Shown in pieces: positions 35,326-44,128 of a stretch of DNA of 44,128 nt. The DNA comes from Salaquimonas sp. (GTDB taxonomy: Bacteria; Pseudomonadota; Alphaproteobacteria; Rhizobiales; Rhizobiaceae). Both the position numbers and the translations under genes were made by a program. Each line of letters starts with the position of its first letter. Position 1 is the first letter of the stretch. The stretch is taken from the NCBI GenBank assembly GCA_028289365.1, contig JANQQM010000193.1:1-44128 (forward strand), in the 5' to 3' direction. Under the pieces are notes generated by a model. It ran no database searches, was not told where the DNA came from, and saw only the letters and a list, made by a program, of their open reading frames with translations.

Positions 35326-35595
35326 TTATCGGCGCAAGCCGAGACGCTCGATCAGGGAGCGGTAACGCGCTTCATCACCCGCCTTCACATAGTCGAGCAA
35401 ACGGCGCCGTTGGGAAACGAGCTTCAACAGGCCACGGCGGGAATGATTATCCTTTTTGTGGTCCTTGAAATGCTCGGTCAGATTGGCAATTCGTTCAGAA
35501 AGGATCGCCACCTGCACTTCGGGAGAGCCGGTGTCGTTTTCCTTTGTTGCATATTCCTTGATAAGCGCGGATTTGCGCTCTGGCGTAATCGACAT
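35326..35595 (-). CDS. rpsO: 30S ribosomal protein S15
   Basis: The 89-residue S15 binds 16S rRNA helices 20-22 early in small-subunit assembly. It starts [16 protein letters not shown] and contains the family signature [15 protein letters not shown], then [30 protein letters not shown]. Length is exact. The ribosome-binding site AAAGGA precedes the ATG. S15 typically represses its own translation through a structured leader; see the inverted repeats upstream. Confidence 0.97.
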   Translation of the reverse strand: MSITPERKSALIKEYATKENDTGSPEVQVAILSERIANLTEHFKDHKKDNHSRRGLLKLVSQRRRLLDYVKAGDEARYRSLIERLGLRR

Positions 35596-35611
35596 CGTCT
35601 TTTTCCTTTAC

Positions 35612-35637
35612 TTGTACGGAGTACCGCCTCAGACGGT
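35612..35637 (-). promoter_or_regulatory. Candidate S15 autoregulatory leader structure
   Basis: On the minus strand, ACCG-TCTGAGG-CGGT (35637-35623) forms one small hairpin, and GTAC-TCC-GTAC (35623-35613 region) can form another that shares the T and AC bases. The two are partly exclusive. They lie 20-40 nt before the rpsO ATG, where S15 leader RNAs of several phyla switch between forms. Identification is by position only. Confidence 0.3.
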
Positions 35638-35794
35638 CCCGGAATTCTCGAGACGCCCACAGCCGGGATGTCGTCCAGCAGGGGCCGTTAATAGACCGAC
35701 ACGCAATTTGCGAGCCGGTTGCGGTGCATATAGGGGATTTTCTTGCCAAACACCAGTACTTTGTCGTCGATCTGTTACGATAAACATCGCTGCC

Positions 35795-36733
35795 TCAGAT
35801 TTGCGAGACGGTAAAAACACGTTTGGGATGAAACGATCCTTGTTCGACTTCGCCAAGTGCAACCAGCTCGTCTCCGCAGACAGCACAGGCATCATTCGCA
35901 TAGGCCAATGCATCACGGCCGCGTAACAGCACGGGATTACCCGATCTCAACCGCTGGGCCTGATTCCTGTCCACCGGAACTTCCGAAAGTTCCTCAAGTG
36001 CTGCTCCGGTCGCCAGAATTTTCTCATCCAGCATCTCCAGGTCATCTTCGAGTCTTACAAGTTCTTCCAGCGGGATCAGATCTTCCTCCAGAAACGGACC
36101 CACGCCGGTTCTGCGTAGATCGCTGATATGGCCGAAACAATTCAGATCCCGTCCCATGTCACGTGCCAGAGCCCTGACATAAGTGCCCTTGCCGCATTCG
36201 GCCTCGAATATAGTGGCGCTGATTCTTCCGTCTTCCTGGATGTGTTCGACAATATCAAGACTGTCGATGGTCACCCGCCGGGCCTCAAGGGTCACGTCCT
36301 CACCATCACGCGCCAGCTTGTAGGCCCGCTCGCCATTGATCTTGACTGCCGAATAAGCCGGCGGAACCTGGCTGATCTCACCGATATAATTGCTAGTCAG
36401 TGCTTCAATTTCATCGATTGTCGGCCGGTTATCGGAGCTGTCAGTAATTTCACCCTCAAGGTCGTCTGTATTGGTTTCAGCGCCCCAACTGACGGTGAAG
36501 CGATAGATTTTCTTGCCATCCATGACATAGGGCACCGTCTTGGTTGCTTCGCCAAGCGCAATCGGCAGCATGCCCGAGGCCAGCGGATCAAGGGTCCCGG
36601 CATGTCCTGCTTTGGCAGCCTTGAACAGCCATTTCAGCTTTGATACGCATTCCGTAGAACCCATCCCGACCGGCTTGTCCAGAATGATCCAGCCTGAAAT
36701 CGGCCTTCCTTTTCTTTTGCGCTGGCGGCTCAT
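35795..36733 (-). CDS. truB: tRNA pseudouridine-55 synthase
   Basis: TruB makes pseudouridine 55 in the T loop of tRNAs. The 312-residue enzyme has the catalytic motif [25 protein letters not shown] (nucleophile Asp in TLDP), preceded by [14 protein letters not shown]. The thumb loop and [16 protein letters not shown] follow, then the C-terminal extension with [20 protein letters not shown]. The start overlaps the rbfA stop by four bases (ATGA), so expression is coupled to the infB-rbfA transcript. Confidence 0.96.
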   Translation of the reverse strand: MSRQRKRKGRPISGWIILDKPVGMGSTECVSKLKWLFKAAKAGHAGTLDPLASGMLPIALGEATKTVPYVMDGKKIYRFTVSWGAETNTDDLEGEITDSSDNRPTIDEIEALTSNYIGEISQVPPAYSAVKINGERAYKLARDGEDVTLEARRVTIDSLDIVEHIQEDGRISATIFEAECGKGTYVRALARDMGRDLNCFGHISDLRRTGVGPFLEEDLIPLEELVRLEDDLEMLDEKILATGAALEELSEVPVDRNQAQRLRSGNPVLLRGRDALAYANDACAVCGDELVALGEVEQGSFHPKRVFTVSQI

Positions 36734-37167
36734 TGCTCCTCGCTTCCAGTTTGACTTGTGTCCTGCGCAATATCGTTTGCGCCATCATCGCTTTGAAGGT
36801 CGCGGGCAACGTCCGGGCGGTGCAAAAGCGCGTCTATCCGTTCATAATTGTCAAAGCTGGTATCAGCCCTGAAGCGGAATTCCGGCATATATTTCATTTG
36901 CCGTAATGCCGGTGACAAACGGCCCCGAATATACTTCTGATTTGCAGCAAGCGCTTTGATGACCGGTTGCGGCTCGGAATTTCCGAGCGGGGAGATGAAC
37001 ACCGTTGCGATCTTCAGGTCAGGCGACATCGCCACTTCTGTAATCGAAATTACGGTGTTCTCGATTACAGGATCCGGCACATCGCCGCGCTGGAGCAGTT
37101 GGGTCAAGGCATGACGTACCATTTCGCCGACACGCAACTGCCGCTGGGAGGGAGGTTTCTGTGACAT
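36730..37167 (-). CDS. rbfA: 30S ribosome-binding factor A
   Basis: RbfA is a late 30S maturation factor that binds near helix 1 of 16S rRNA. The 145-residue protein has a KH-like fold with [45 protein letters not shown] and a late [25 protein letters not shown]. The last 25 residues are an acidic tail typical of alphaproteobacterial RbfA. It lies 135 bp downstream of infB; I see no gene or strong terminator in that gap. Confidence 0.95.
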   Translation of the reverse strand: MSQKPPSQRQLRVGEMVRHALTQLLQRGDVPDPVIENTVISITEVAMSPDLKIATVFISPLGNSEPQPVIKALAANQKYIRGRLSPALRQMKYMPEFRFRADTSFDNYERIDALLHRPDVARDLQSDDGANDIAQDTSQTGSEEQ

Positions 37168-37302
37168 TCTTATTTATTCCGCTCTCAAAACATAGGCAGA
37201 TCGTTGACTACACCAATCCGAATTGGATGGGACACGTCGGCATATTGCACCTGTTTACCGGAGCGGGTTAGGACCGCCCCGGGAGAAATTGGGAGCGTGG
37301 GC

Positions 37303-39945
37303 CTACAGCTTTCTTGCTATCTGCTCCACGCGGAAACACTCAATTTGATCGCCTTCGCGAATATCCTGATAGTTTTCGAAGGCCATGCCGCATTCCTGAC
37401 CGGCCTGAACCTCGTTGACCTCATCCTTGAATCGCTTGAGCGTCGACAATTTACCTTCATGGATCACGACATCATCACGCAACAACCGCACGCCGGAACC
37501 CCTTTCAACCCGGCCTTCCGTTACCAGACAGCCGGCGATCTTGCCGACCTTTGAAACATTGAAGGTCTTCAGGATTTCTGCGTAACCGAGGAAGGTCTCA
37601 CGCCGTTCCGGCGTAAGCAGGCCGGACATTACAGCCCTCATGTCATCCACGAGATCGTAGATGATCGAGTAGTATCGGATCTCGATACCTTCGCGGTCAG
37701 CAGCTTCCCGAGCCTGTTTGGATGCCCGGACATTAAACGCCAGGATCGGCGCATTTGACGTTGCTGCCAGGGCCACGTCGGATTCGGTGATCCCGCCAAC
37801 ACCGGAATGGACAACTCTGGCCTGGACTTCATCCGTACCTAGTTTTTGCAGGGCTTGAACAATGGCTTCTGCCGAACCACCGACATCCGCCTTCACAAGG
37901 ACAGCAGCCTCCTTTTGATCGGAGGTTTGCAACTGGTTCATCATCTGCTCAAGCGAACCGCGCGAACCGGCATGTTTTGCGACGGCCATCTCGCGCGATA
38001 AGCGACGGCGATAATCGGAAACCTCGCGCGCCCGCGCTTCGTCGGCAACCACAGCAAGACGGTCGCCAGCCCCTGGCGCGCCGCTCAATCCGAGCACTTC
38101 AACCGGCATTGAGGGAGCGGCATCGTCAAGCCGTTCGCCCTTGTCGCTGATGATTGCGCGGACCTTGCCCCATTCGTCACCGGCAATGATGATATCGCCC
38201 TGGTGCAGCGTTCCGCGATTGACCAGCACGGTCGCCACCGGCCCACGCCCCTTGTCGAGTTGGGCCTCGATGACGGTGCCCTCCGCCGGACGATTGGGGT
38301 TGGCCTTGATCTCCATGACTTCCGCCTGCAGGAGAATGACTTCCAGCAACTTGTCGATACCCTCGCCGGTGGTCGCAGAGACCTCAACGTCAAGGGTTTC
38401 GCCACCCATCGATTCGGTAAAGACCTCATGCTGCAACAATTCATTCCTGACCCGATTGGGGTCAGCAGCCGGCAGATCAATCTTGTTGATTGCAACAATA
38501 ATCGGAACATCCGCCGCCTTGGCATGATTGATCGATTCGATCGTTTGCGGCATCACGCCGTCATTGGCAGCGACGACCAGGATAGCAATATCGGTCACCT
38601 CCGCTCCACGTGCGCGCATTGAGGTAAATGCTTCGTGGCCCGGCGTGTCGATAAAGGTGATCTTGTGACCATCCTTCTCGATCTGATAGGCGCCGATATG
38701 CTGGGTAATGCCGCCGGCCTCTCCCTTGACGACATTTGCATTACGAATGGCGTCAAGCAACGAAGTCTTGCCGTGATCGACATGGCCCATGATGGTAACA
38801 ACCGGCGGTCGCGGAAGCAGGTCTGCCTCATCATCCTTTTCGTCAAACAAGCCCACTTCCACATCGGCTTCCGAGACGCGCTTGACGGTATGACCAAACT
38901 CTTCCGCAATGATCTCGGCCATGTCGGCATCGATCACATCGCCTGGCTTCATCATCTGACCTTCTTTCATCAGATATTTGATGACGTCGACCGACCGCTC
39001 GGACATGCGGCTCGCGAGCTCTTGAATGGTGATCGTCTCAGGAAGGGTGACCTCCCTGGAGATCTTCTCGCGCGGGCCGGAACTGGCCATTGCCGCTCGG
39101 CGGGCCTTTTCCTGACGTCTTCTCATCGCCGCCATCGATGGCGCCCTGGCGTTCCCGTCTTCGTCCAGAGCATTTGCCAGCGTCAGTTTGGTGCGCCTTC
39201 TGTCATCTCCGGACTTCGGCCGCGATGTCTTTTCAGGCTCATCCTTTATTTTGCGCTCAAACGGTTTCAGCTCTTTCGGCTTGGCTTCTTCTTTTGGCGC
39301 AGCCGGTACTTCTCGGGCGGCCGCGTCGGCAGCCTGTTTTTCCTTGGCTGCCTTTTCTGCTGCCTCGGCCTCGGCTTTTTCCTTGGCCAGCCTTTCACTT
39401 TCAGCTTCGCGTTCGCGTTCCGCTAATTTCTTTGCAGTTTCCTCCGCCCGCTTCCGGCTTTCTTCTTCGCGGCGGTTCCGGTCTGCATCTTCACGTGCCT
39501 GAGCTTCCTCCAGCGCGCGCTTGCGCGCATCCAATTCGCTCTGGGAAAGCGTGGGTCCGGATTCACCTGATTTACCCTGTGATGCCCGGCCAGTCGTTTC
39601 CTCGGCTTCTTTTGATTTTGCACGAGCCTCGGCCTTGGGTGCAGAAACCTCAGCGGTGGCACTCTGTTTTTGCGTAGAATCCGCTTTCTTGTCCGCAACT
39701 GGCGCTTTAGCGGACGGAGCAGCATCCGCTTCAGGTGCCGTGGTTGCCGGCTCCTGTTCGGGCGCAGGTTTTGCGTCACCAGGACGCGTCAGCCGGCGTT
39801 TGCGCGTTTCGACGACAACCGCCTTGCTGCGCCCATGGGAAAAGCTTTGCCGCACGGTTCCCTGTGACACTCCGCCCCCTCGCAGTGTCAAGGTTTTCTT
39901 CGGACTCACACTGAGCTTTTTATCGTCAGTTTCGTTTTCACTCAT
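37303..39945 (-). CDS. infB: Translation initiation factor IF-2
   Basis: IF-2 places fMet-tRNA on the 30S subunit. With the ATG at 39945 it has 880 residues and the canonical N-terminus [19 protein letters not shown]; an in-frame GTG at 39990 lies inside a hairpin and is less likely. The first ~290 residues are a low-complexity, Ala/Glu/Lys/Arg-rich region. The IF2_N module follows ([24 protein letters not shown]). The G domain has G1 [16 protein letters not shown]3 [15 protein letters not shown] and G4 NKIDLP. Domain II, the [15 protein letters not shown] linker and the C-terminal fMet-tRNA-binding domain ([14 protein letters not shown]) complete it. Confidence 0.97.
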   Translation of the reverse strand: MSENETDDKKLSVSPKKTLTLRGGGVSQGTVRQSFSHGRSKAVVVETRKRRLTRPGDAKPAPEQEPATTAPEADAAPSAKAPVADKKADSTQKQSATAEVSAPKAEARAKSKEAEETTGRASQGKSGESGPTLSQSELDARKRALEEAQAREDADRNRREEESRKRAEETAKKLAEREREAESERLAKEKAEAEAAEKAAKEKQAADAAAREVPAAPKEEAKPKELKPFERKIKDEPEKTSRPKSGDDRRRTKLTLANALDEDGNARAPSMAAMRRRQEKARRAAMASSGPREKISREVTLPETITIQELASRMSERSVDVIKYLMKEGQMMKPGDVIDADMAEIIAEEFGHTVKRVSEADVEVGLFDEKDDEADLLPRPPVVTIMGHVDHGKTSLLDAIRNANVVKGEAGGITQHIGAYQIEKDGHKITFIDTPGHEAFTSMRARGAEVTDIAILVVAANDGVMPQTIESINHAKAADVPIIVAINKIDLPAADPNRVRNELLQHEVFTESMGGETLDVEVSATTGEGIDKLLEVILLQAEVMEIKANPNRPAEGTVIEAQLDKGRGPVATVLVNRGTLHQGDIIIAGDEWGKVRAIISDKGERLDDAAPSMPVEVLGLSGAPGAGDRLAVVADEARAREVSDYRRRLSREMAVAKHAGSRGSLEQMMNQLQTSDQKEAAVLVKADVGGSAEAIVQALQKLGTDEVQARVVHSGVGGITESDVALAATSNAPILAFNVRASKQAREAADREGIEIRYYSIIYDLVDDMRAVMSGLLTPERRETFLGYAEILKTFNVSKVGKIAGCLVTEGRVERGSGVRLLRDDVVIHEGKLSTLKRFKDEVNEVQAGQECGMAFENYQDIREGDQIECFRVEQIARKL

Positions 39946-39977
39946 TCTTGCGTACGACCTTGTTAATCTGTCAGTCA

Positions 39978-40000
39978 GGAATTCGCTCACAACGAATTCC
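39978..40000 (-). other. Hairpin in the ylxR-infB intercistronic region
   Basis: An 8-bp perfect inverted repeat, GGAATTCG and CGAATTCC with a 7-nt loop, lies 33 bp upstream of the infB ATG. It carries no T tract, so it is probably an mRNA processing or stability element within the operon rather than a terminator. Confidence 0.5.
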
Positions 40001-40091
40001 GGAGGGTTTCAAGAACCTGTATGTACCTTGCCCGCCCATTAGGCAATTTAATCTTCATTCAGGCTGCTGTTTTCACTGTGTTCTCAGTCTT

Positions 40092-40703
40092 TCACGTCAA
40101 ATAACGCTCCAGATTTTCTATGCGGTTCAACAATGCTTTCGTTGCGCCACCATGCTTTGCCGCTGCATGTATCACATTATGCCCCCCCAATGCCAAATCC
40201 ATTTGCGAAGAAAGAAAGATTTGTTTAACGGCGGGCATATGGCCATCCGGCGCGCCGGCAGATTTTATCGCCTGCGCCAACTTTCTTACTCCATCATCTG
40301 CAGCCTCTTTGGCATGCAGCACAAGTTCACTCTTCTGAGATCGGATCAGGGCTTCAACCTTGTCAAAACCCATGACGACCAATCCGGCTTTTCGCGCCAT
40401 TTTCAACGACCCAAGGGCGGCTGTTTCAAGCTGTTTTCCAACCTGTGCTGCCAGACCTTCCGGAACAGCAACCTTTTCCTTGAATCCGCGCGAAAACAGG
40501 TTTTTCGACGCAGCTTCAGCGACAAACGCCTTGTTTGCAGTAACCCATACGCCACGGCCCGGCAATTTACGGCTGATATCTGCGATGACACCACCTTCCG
40601 GTGTCATGACAAATCTGATCAGTTCGGCAGCATCATGCGTCTTTCGCGAGACAATACAGGTGCGCTCATTCATGTCTTCGCCCCGATTGTCGATTTTTCG
40701 CAA
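40092..40703 (-). CDS. YlxR (DUF448) - L7Ae-like fusion RNA-binding protein
   Basis: The 203-residue protein joins a YlxR/DUF448 domain (ERTCIVSRKTHDAAELIRFVMTPEGG..., LPGRGVWVTANKAFVAEA) to a C-terminal L7Ae/YlxQ-like domain (ARKAGLVVMGFDKVEALIRSQKSELVLHAKEAADDG). This fusion between nusA and infB is usual in alphaproteobacteria. The start is a TTG at 40703 with a good AAAGGA about 10 nt upstream; an ATG at 40673, ten codons in, is the alternative. It begins 17 bp after the nusA stop. The L7Ae half suggests K-turn RNA binding. Confidence 0.9.
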   Translation of the reverse strand: MRKIDNRGEDMNERTCIVSRKTHDAAELIRFVMTPEGGVIADISRKLPGRGVWVTANKAFVAEAASKNLFSRGFKEKVAVPEGLAAQVGKQLETAALGSLKMARKAGLVVMGFDKVEALIRSQKSELVLHAKEAADDGVRKLAQAIKSAGAPDGHMPAVKQIFLSSQMDLALGGHNVIHAAAKHGGATKALLNRIENLERYLT

Positions 40704-40720
40704 GGCTATCTGTCCTTTGA

Positions 40721-42334
40721 TCAGGCCTCTGCTGTCTGTTCTGTACTATCCTCTTGTTCTGGTTCTTCTTCCGGCGGATTGAGTTCCTCTTCGGTAACCC
40801 AGCCTGCCTTCAATCTTGCCTGCATGACCATTTCTTCGGCCTGAACGCGCGAGAGGCCAAACGAATCCAGGAAGCCTGAGAATCTCTCGGTCTCACCTGC
40901 CTTGCGTTCGGTCCAGCCGACAAGATCGTCTGCTGCACATCCGGCGAAATCTTCAATGGTCTTGATCTCTTCCTTGCCAAGCGCGACCATCATCGCTGTG
41001 GTAATACCCTCGATTTCGCGCAATTCGTCAGCCACTTCGAGCTTTTTGCGCTCGGCATCCAGTTCCGCCTCCTGGCGCTCGAGAAATTCGCGCGCTCTGG
41101 CCTGCAACTCTTCCGCGGTTGTCTCGTCAAAACCGTCAATCGAACTGATTTCTTCCGCCTCGACATAGGCAACTTCGTCAACCGAGGCAAAACCTTCCGA
41201 GGCAAGCAGCTGTGCCACCATCTCGTCGACATTCAGCGTCTCCATGAACCGGCTGGTGTTTTCGACGAATTCCGCCTGGCGACGCTCGCTTTCTTCCTGC
41301 TCGGTCATGATATCAATGTCCCAACCGGTCAATTGGGAGGCCAGACGTACATTCTGGCCGCGCCGTCCGATCGCCAATGAAAGTTGATCATCCGGCACGA
41401 CGACTTCAATGCGCTCGGCATCTTCATCTAGAACGACCTTGGCAACTTCGGCAGGCTGAAGCGCATTTACAATGAAGCTGGCAGCATCTGCCGACCACGG
41501 AATGATGTCGATTTTCTCGCCCTGCAGTTCGGCAACGACCGCCTGCACGCGGCTGCCTCGCATCCCGACACAGGCACCGACCGGATCAATCGAGGAATCA
41601 TTTGAAATCACGGCAATCTTCGCGCGTGAACCGGCATCCCTGGCAACCGATTTGATCTGGATGACGCCATCATAAATCTCGGGCACTTCCATGGTGAACA
41701 GTTTCGACATGAATTCGGGATGGGTTCGCGACAGGAAGATCTGCGGCCCGCGCTGTTCGCGCCGGACATCGTGAATATATGCCCGGACACGATCCCCATA
41801 CCGGAAATTTTCGCGCGGAATTGTCTCATCCCTGCGGATGATCGCTTCTGCACGGCCAAGATCGACAATCACATTGCCGTATTCGACCCGTTTGACCGTA
41901 CCGTTGACGATTTCGCCAATGCGATCCTTGAATTCGTCATATTGCCGGTCGCGTTCTGCTTCACGGACCTTCTGGACAATCACCTGTTTTGCCGATTGCG
42001 CGGCAATTCGGCCGAAATCCATCGGCGGCAATTGCTCGCTCACCGAATCCCCGATCTGGATATCCGGCTCCTTGTCGCGGGCAAGTTCCAGGGCAATCTG
42101 GGTCGAATAATCTTCGACGTGATCGACCACTTCGAGAATTCGCTGTAGCGATATTTCACCCGTCTTCGGGTCGATATCGGCACGGATATTGGTCTCCAGC
42201 CCGTAGCGCGACCGGGCCGCCTTTTGAATAGCGTCGGCCATTGCCTGAATCACGATCTGCCGGTCGATAGCCTTCTCCCGCGCCACCGCATCAGCGATCT
42301 GTAGCAATTCAAGCCGGTTTGCACTGACTGCCAT
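40721..42334 (-). CDS. nusA: Transcription termination/antitermination factor NusA
   Basis: NusA binds RNA polymerase and modulates pausing, termination and antitermination. The 537-residue protein has the N-terminal polymerase-binding domain (to about 135), an S1 domain (GEIVNGTVKRVEYGNVIVDLG), and KH1 and KH2 domains (PVGACVGMRGSRVQAVVAELQGEKIDIIPW and LAIGRRGQNVRLASQLTGWDIDI). Two C-terminal helix-hairpin repeats (EEISSIDGFDETTAEELQ and LREIEGITTAMMVALGKEEIKTIEDFA) and an acidic tail follow. AGGAG precedes the ATG. It lies 53 bp downstream of rimP. Confidence 0.97.
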   Translation of the reverse strand: MAVSANRLELLQIADAVAREKAIDRQIVIQAMADAIQKAARSRYGLETNIRADIDPKTGEISLQRILEVVDHVEDYSTQIALELARDKEPDIQIGDSVSEQLPPMDFGRIAAQSAKQVIVQKVREAERDRQYDEFKDRIGEIVNGTVKRVEYGNVIVDLGRAEAIIRRDETIPRENFRYGDRVRAYIHDVRREQRGPQIFLSRTHPEFMSKLFTMEVPEIYDGVIQIKSVARDAGSRAKIAVISNDSSIDPVGACVGMRGSRVQAVVAELQGEKIDIIPWSADAASFIVNALQPAEVAKVVLDEDAERIEVVVPDDQLSLAIGRRGQNVRLASQLTGWDIDIMTEQEESERRQAEFVENTSRFMETLNVDEMVAQLLASEGFASVDEVAYVEAEEISSIDGFDETTAEELQARAREFLERQEAELDAERKKLEVADELREIEGITTAMMVALGKEEIKTIEDFAGCAADDLVGWTERKAGETERFSGFLDSFGLSRVQAEEMVMQARLKAGWVTEEELNPPEEEPEQEDSTEQTAEA

Positions 42335-42387
42335 TTGTCTATCTCCTGAATTTTTCGCGGATATTCAGCCTGCCGCGATCAATATCG

Positions 42388-42996
42388 TTATGTCCTGTTG
42401 TCATTTGCGGCTGCCTCACCTTCCTCCAGGTTATTGGCAGCCCTGAGTGCCTTGTCTCTTCGCAATGATTCACGGATGAGATCATCGCTCAGTACAAGTT
42501 TTGCCTCCGAAATCTCGCTGAACGGAAGCGTAAAGTTTTCATCCTCGTCGTCCGACACCTGCTCTCGTCGGAATGTCACATTTTCCTCGTCAACGTTTGT
42601 GATCGTGCCTTTATATCGTTTGCGGCCATTGATCATCACGCGCGTTTCCAGTTTGGCAACATGCCCCAGCCAGCGTTCGAAATCACTTTTACGAACCAGC
42701 GGGCGGTCGATTCCCGGCGAGGAAACCTCCAGATGATAGGCCGTCTGGATCGGATCCTCGATATCAAGAACCGGCGATACCGCCATGGATACGTTTTCGC
42801 AATCCTCGACGCTCATCTGGCCGTCTGGCCGTTCGGCCATTATTTGCAGCGTCTGTCCGTTCATTGCCGTCAGCTTGACACGCACCAGCCTGTATCCGAG
42901 ATCCTCGATTACTGCTTCGACAATATTTGCGACGCGCGCTTCCAGACCGGTTTCGGTCAGAAATCGTTCTTCATTGCCCATTTCAAGCATGTCCAT
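42388..42996 (-). CDS. rimP: Ribosome maturation factor RimP
   Basis: RimP supports 30S maturation. The protein has the N-terminal domain [28 protein letters not shown], the central [19 protein letters not shown] motif and a C-terminal SH3-like barrel ([15 protein letters not shown]), with a charged tail. The start is uncertain: in-frame ATGs lie at 43050, 42996, 42990 and 42981. 43050 would place 18 residues encoded by a terminator hairpin in front, so 42996 or 42981 is preferred; 42996 gives about 202 residues. It opens the rimP-nusA-infB operon. Confidence 0.93.
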   Translation of the reverse strand: MDMLEMGNEERFLTETGLEARVANIVEAVIEDLGYRLVRVKLTAMNGQTLQIMAERPDGQMSVEDCENVSMAVSPVLDIEDPIQTAYHLEVSSPGIDRPLVRKSDFERWLGHVAKLETRVMINGRKRYKGTITNVDEENVTFRREQVSDDEDENFTLPFSEISEAKLVLSDDLIRESLRRDKALRAANNLEEGEAAANDNRT

Positions 42997-43007
42997 TGGT
43001 CCGGCCA

Positions 43008-43039
43008 ATAAAAAAGAGCGGGTCCGGGAGGCCCACTCT
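43008..43039 (-). terminator. Leader attenuator (intrinsic terminator) ahead of rimP-nusA-infB
   Basis: On the minus strand AGAGTGGGCC pairs with GGACCCGCTCT (one bulge, one wobble) around a TCCC loop and is followed by six T residues. The hairpin ends only about 12 nt before the rimP start at 42996, leaving no room for a promoter in between. It therefore must be read through from the promoter at 43067-43095 or from trmB. A further small hairpin (ATTGG/CCAAT) covers the start codon. This fits leader attenuation, as in nusA operon autoregulation in enterobacteria; function here is inferred. Confidence 0.7.
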
Positions 43040-43066
43040 CGCGAAATCATCGGAGAATTTGGGTTT

Positions 43067-43095
43067 CATATAGTGAAAATTTCAATGAAACACAA
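43067..43095 (-). promoter_or_regulatory. Promoter of the rimP-nusA-infB operon
   Basis: Read on the minus strand, TTGTGT (43095-43090) and TATATG (43072-43067) are separated by exactly 17 bp, matching the rhizobial CTTG-N-CTATAT pattern. Transcription would begin near 43060, giving a leader of about 65 nt that carries the terminator-like hairpin before rimP. The promoter lies in the 65-bp gap between trmB and the leader. Confidence 0.7.
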
Positions 43096-43115
43096 GCGAA
43101 ACCGTCTAAAACAAG

Positions 43116-43838
43116 TCATTTCCGCCGAAAAACAAGATATGCCGGCTTACGTCCCTCCCGGATTGCTTTTTTTTCGTAGCGGGTCGAGAACCACCCATTC
43201 CAGGGGACATGTTTCTTATCAGTCAGGTCTGCTTCCCAGGAAAAACCACCATGCGAAGCGACATTGTCCAGTGTCCATTGCACATAGTCATCAATGTCGG
43301 AAGCAAAACGGAACTCGCCATTCTTGTTCAGGACACGGTGTATTTGTTCCAAATTCTCCTTGTTTACAAACCGGCGCTTGAGATGTCTTTTTTTCGGCCA
43401 CGGATCGGGATAGAGCAAATCCACCTGCGTCAGCGACTGATCAGGCAACCAGGAAAGCAACAACCCTGCATCTCTATCGAAAACCCGGATATTGGAGATT
43501 GCCTCGGCATCTATTTTTGCCAGGAATTTTGCCATGCCATTGATAAAGGGCTCGCACCCGATAAACCCGGTCTCCGGATCAGAAATTGCCCGTTGGGCAA
43601 GATACTCACCGCCGCCAAAACCGATTTCCAGGCAAAAAGCCTTTTTCAAACCGGGAAACAGATCCCCCAGCTCGTCAGGCGCAGCGTTCTCAATATCAAT
43701 AACCAGTCTTGGCAGCAGGCGGGCGTGGATTTCAGCCTGAAGTTTACGCAACGGTCGTGATTTACGCCGCCCGAATAGCGTTCCCTCAAAGCGTTTGCCG
43801 GAGCGGGTATTCTCGCTGTTACCTGCTTTGCCACCCAT
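43116..43838 (-). CDS. trmB: tRNA (guanine-N7-)-methyltransferase
   Basis: TrmB methylates G46 in the variable loop of tRNAs. The 240-residue protein has the SAM-binding CLEIGFGGGEYLAQRA and the family signature LLYPDPWPKKRHLKRRF near residue 145. FASDIDDYVQWTLDN and the substrate-contact segment NGWFSTRYEKKAIREGRK lie at the C-terminus. It starts 35 bp after the metK stop on the same strand, so it is probably co-transcribed with metK. Confidence 0.96.
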   Translation of the reverse strand: MGGKAGNSENTRSGKRFEGTLFGRRKSRPLRKLQAEIHARLLPRLVIDIENAAPDELGDLFPGLKKAFCLEIGFGGGEYLAQRAISDPETGFIGCEPFINGMAKFLAKIDAEAISNIRVFDRDAGLLLSWLPDQSLTQVDLLYPDPWPKKRHLKRRFVNKENLEQIHRVLNKNGEFRFASDIDDYVQWTLDNVASHGGFSWEADLTDKKHVPWNGWFSTRYEKKAIREGRKPAYLVFRRK

Positions 43839-43873
43839 CTGATTTCACGGCGTTGATCCAGTCTCTGTAAGTG

Positions 43874-44128
43874 TTACGAGAGCTCTTTGACGGCGTTCTT
43901 CAGGTCCTTCACAAGATCAGTTTTTTCCCAGGAAAACGAACCGTCGCGTCCGGGTTTGCGACCAAAATGACCATAGGCAGACGTCTTGGCGTAGATCGGC
44001 TTGTTCAAGTCGAGATGGCGTCTAATGCCCGTCGGCGACAGATCCATGATTTTGCGAATTGCCACTTCAAGCTTGGCATCATCCACCTTGCCGGTGCCGT
44101 AGGTATTTACATAGACGGAAAGCGGCTG
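43874..44128 (-). CDS. metK: S-adenosylmethionine synthetase, C-terminal part (5' end outside window)
   Basis: The frame is open to the window edge and ends at the TAA at 43874-43876, giving 84 C-terminal codons. The visible segment carries MetK C-terminal motifs: [20 protein letters not shown] and [14 protein letters not shown]. MetK makes S-adenosylmethionine from methionine and ATP, which the adjacent TrmB uses. The catalytic and ATP-binding regions lie beyond the window, so completeness cannot be judged. Confidence 0.93.
   Translation of the reverse strand, partial: QPLSVYVNTYGTGKVDDAKLEVAIRKIMDLSPTGIRRHLDLNKPIYAKTSAYGHFGRKPGRDGSFSWEKTDLVKDLKNAVKELS

Noticed and set aside
39946-39990. 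GTG start adding 15 residues to IF-2
   Set aside because: The GTG lies inside the loop of a hairpin, and the canonical N-terminus MSENETDD begins at the downstream ATG.
1-44128. Mobile elements, CRISPR arrays, defence or secretion systems
   Set aside because: No transposase, integrase, terminal repeats, spacer-repeat pattern or defence-gene signature was seen. The gene content is housekeeping plus transport and catabolism.

Overview
The window looks like a chromosomal segment of an alphaproteobacterium of the Hyphomicrobiales (Rhizobiales) type. The evidence is gene order: metK-trmB-rimP-nusA-ylxR-infB-rbfA-truB-rpsO-pnp, irr beside fabA-fabB-fabI, and rpmH-rnpA-yidC-yihA. I see no insertion sequence, phage gene, integrase or CRISPR array. 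Genus assignment is not possible by eye.

Layout. 1-375: tail of a phosphohexomutase gene. 547-5635: an FcbT-type TRAP transporter operon (binding protein, enlarged small permease, large permease with a C-terminal coiled-coil-like tail of about 330 residues) plus a 65-residue ORF. About 5697-5780: a candidate small RNA ending in a strong intrinsic terminator. 6038-14183: an inositol-type sugar catabolism island (iolD, an IolE-type TIM barrel, a LacI regulator, an ABC importer and iolB). Nearly identical 14-16 bp palindromes lie in both divergent promoter regions and are the likely operators. 14203-17946: a TPR-like protein, a type-2 malate/lactate dehydrogenase family enzyme and a TauE/SafE exporter. 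17992-18412: a CRP/FNR-like palindrome ahead of a 41-residue membrane ORF, then tRNA-Arg(ACG).

18562-22463 (minus): TVP38/TMEM64 membrane protein, MerA/Lpd-like flavoprotein and a histidine kinase, apparently one operon. 22688-26045 (plus): rpmH-rnpA-yidC-yihA behind a clear sigma-70 promoter, with overlapping genes. 26057-27791: a 2-hydroxyacid dehydrogenase and a secreted SH3 protein. 27863-31232: irr divergent from fabA-fabB-fabI. 31264-31589: a perfect FNR/FixK box spaced as a class II activator site ahead of a four-cysteine DUF6455-like gene, followed by a hairpin-dense stretch and a terminator. 31761-44128 (minus): RsmC-like methyltransferase, pnp, rpsO, truB, rbfA, infB, ylxR, nusA, rimP, trmB and the 3' part of metK.

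The most notable features are regulatory or architectural: the FNR-box promoter of the DUF6455-like gene, a promoter followed by an intrinsic terminator in the rimP-nusA-infB leader, the matched LacI-type operators, the candidate sRNA with anti-Shine-Dalgarno loops, and the tailed TRAP permease. I did not find an obvious new defence, secretion or biosynthetic system.
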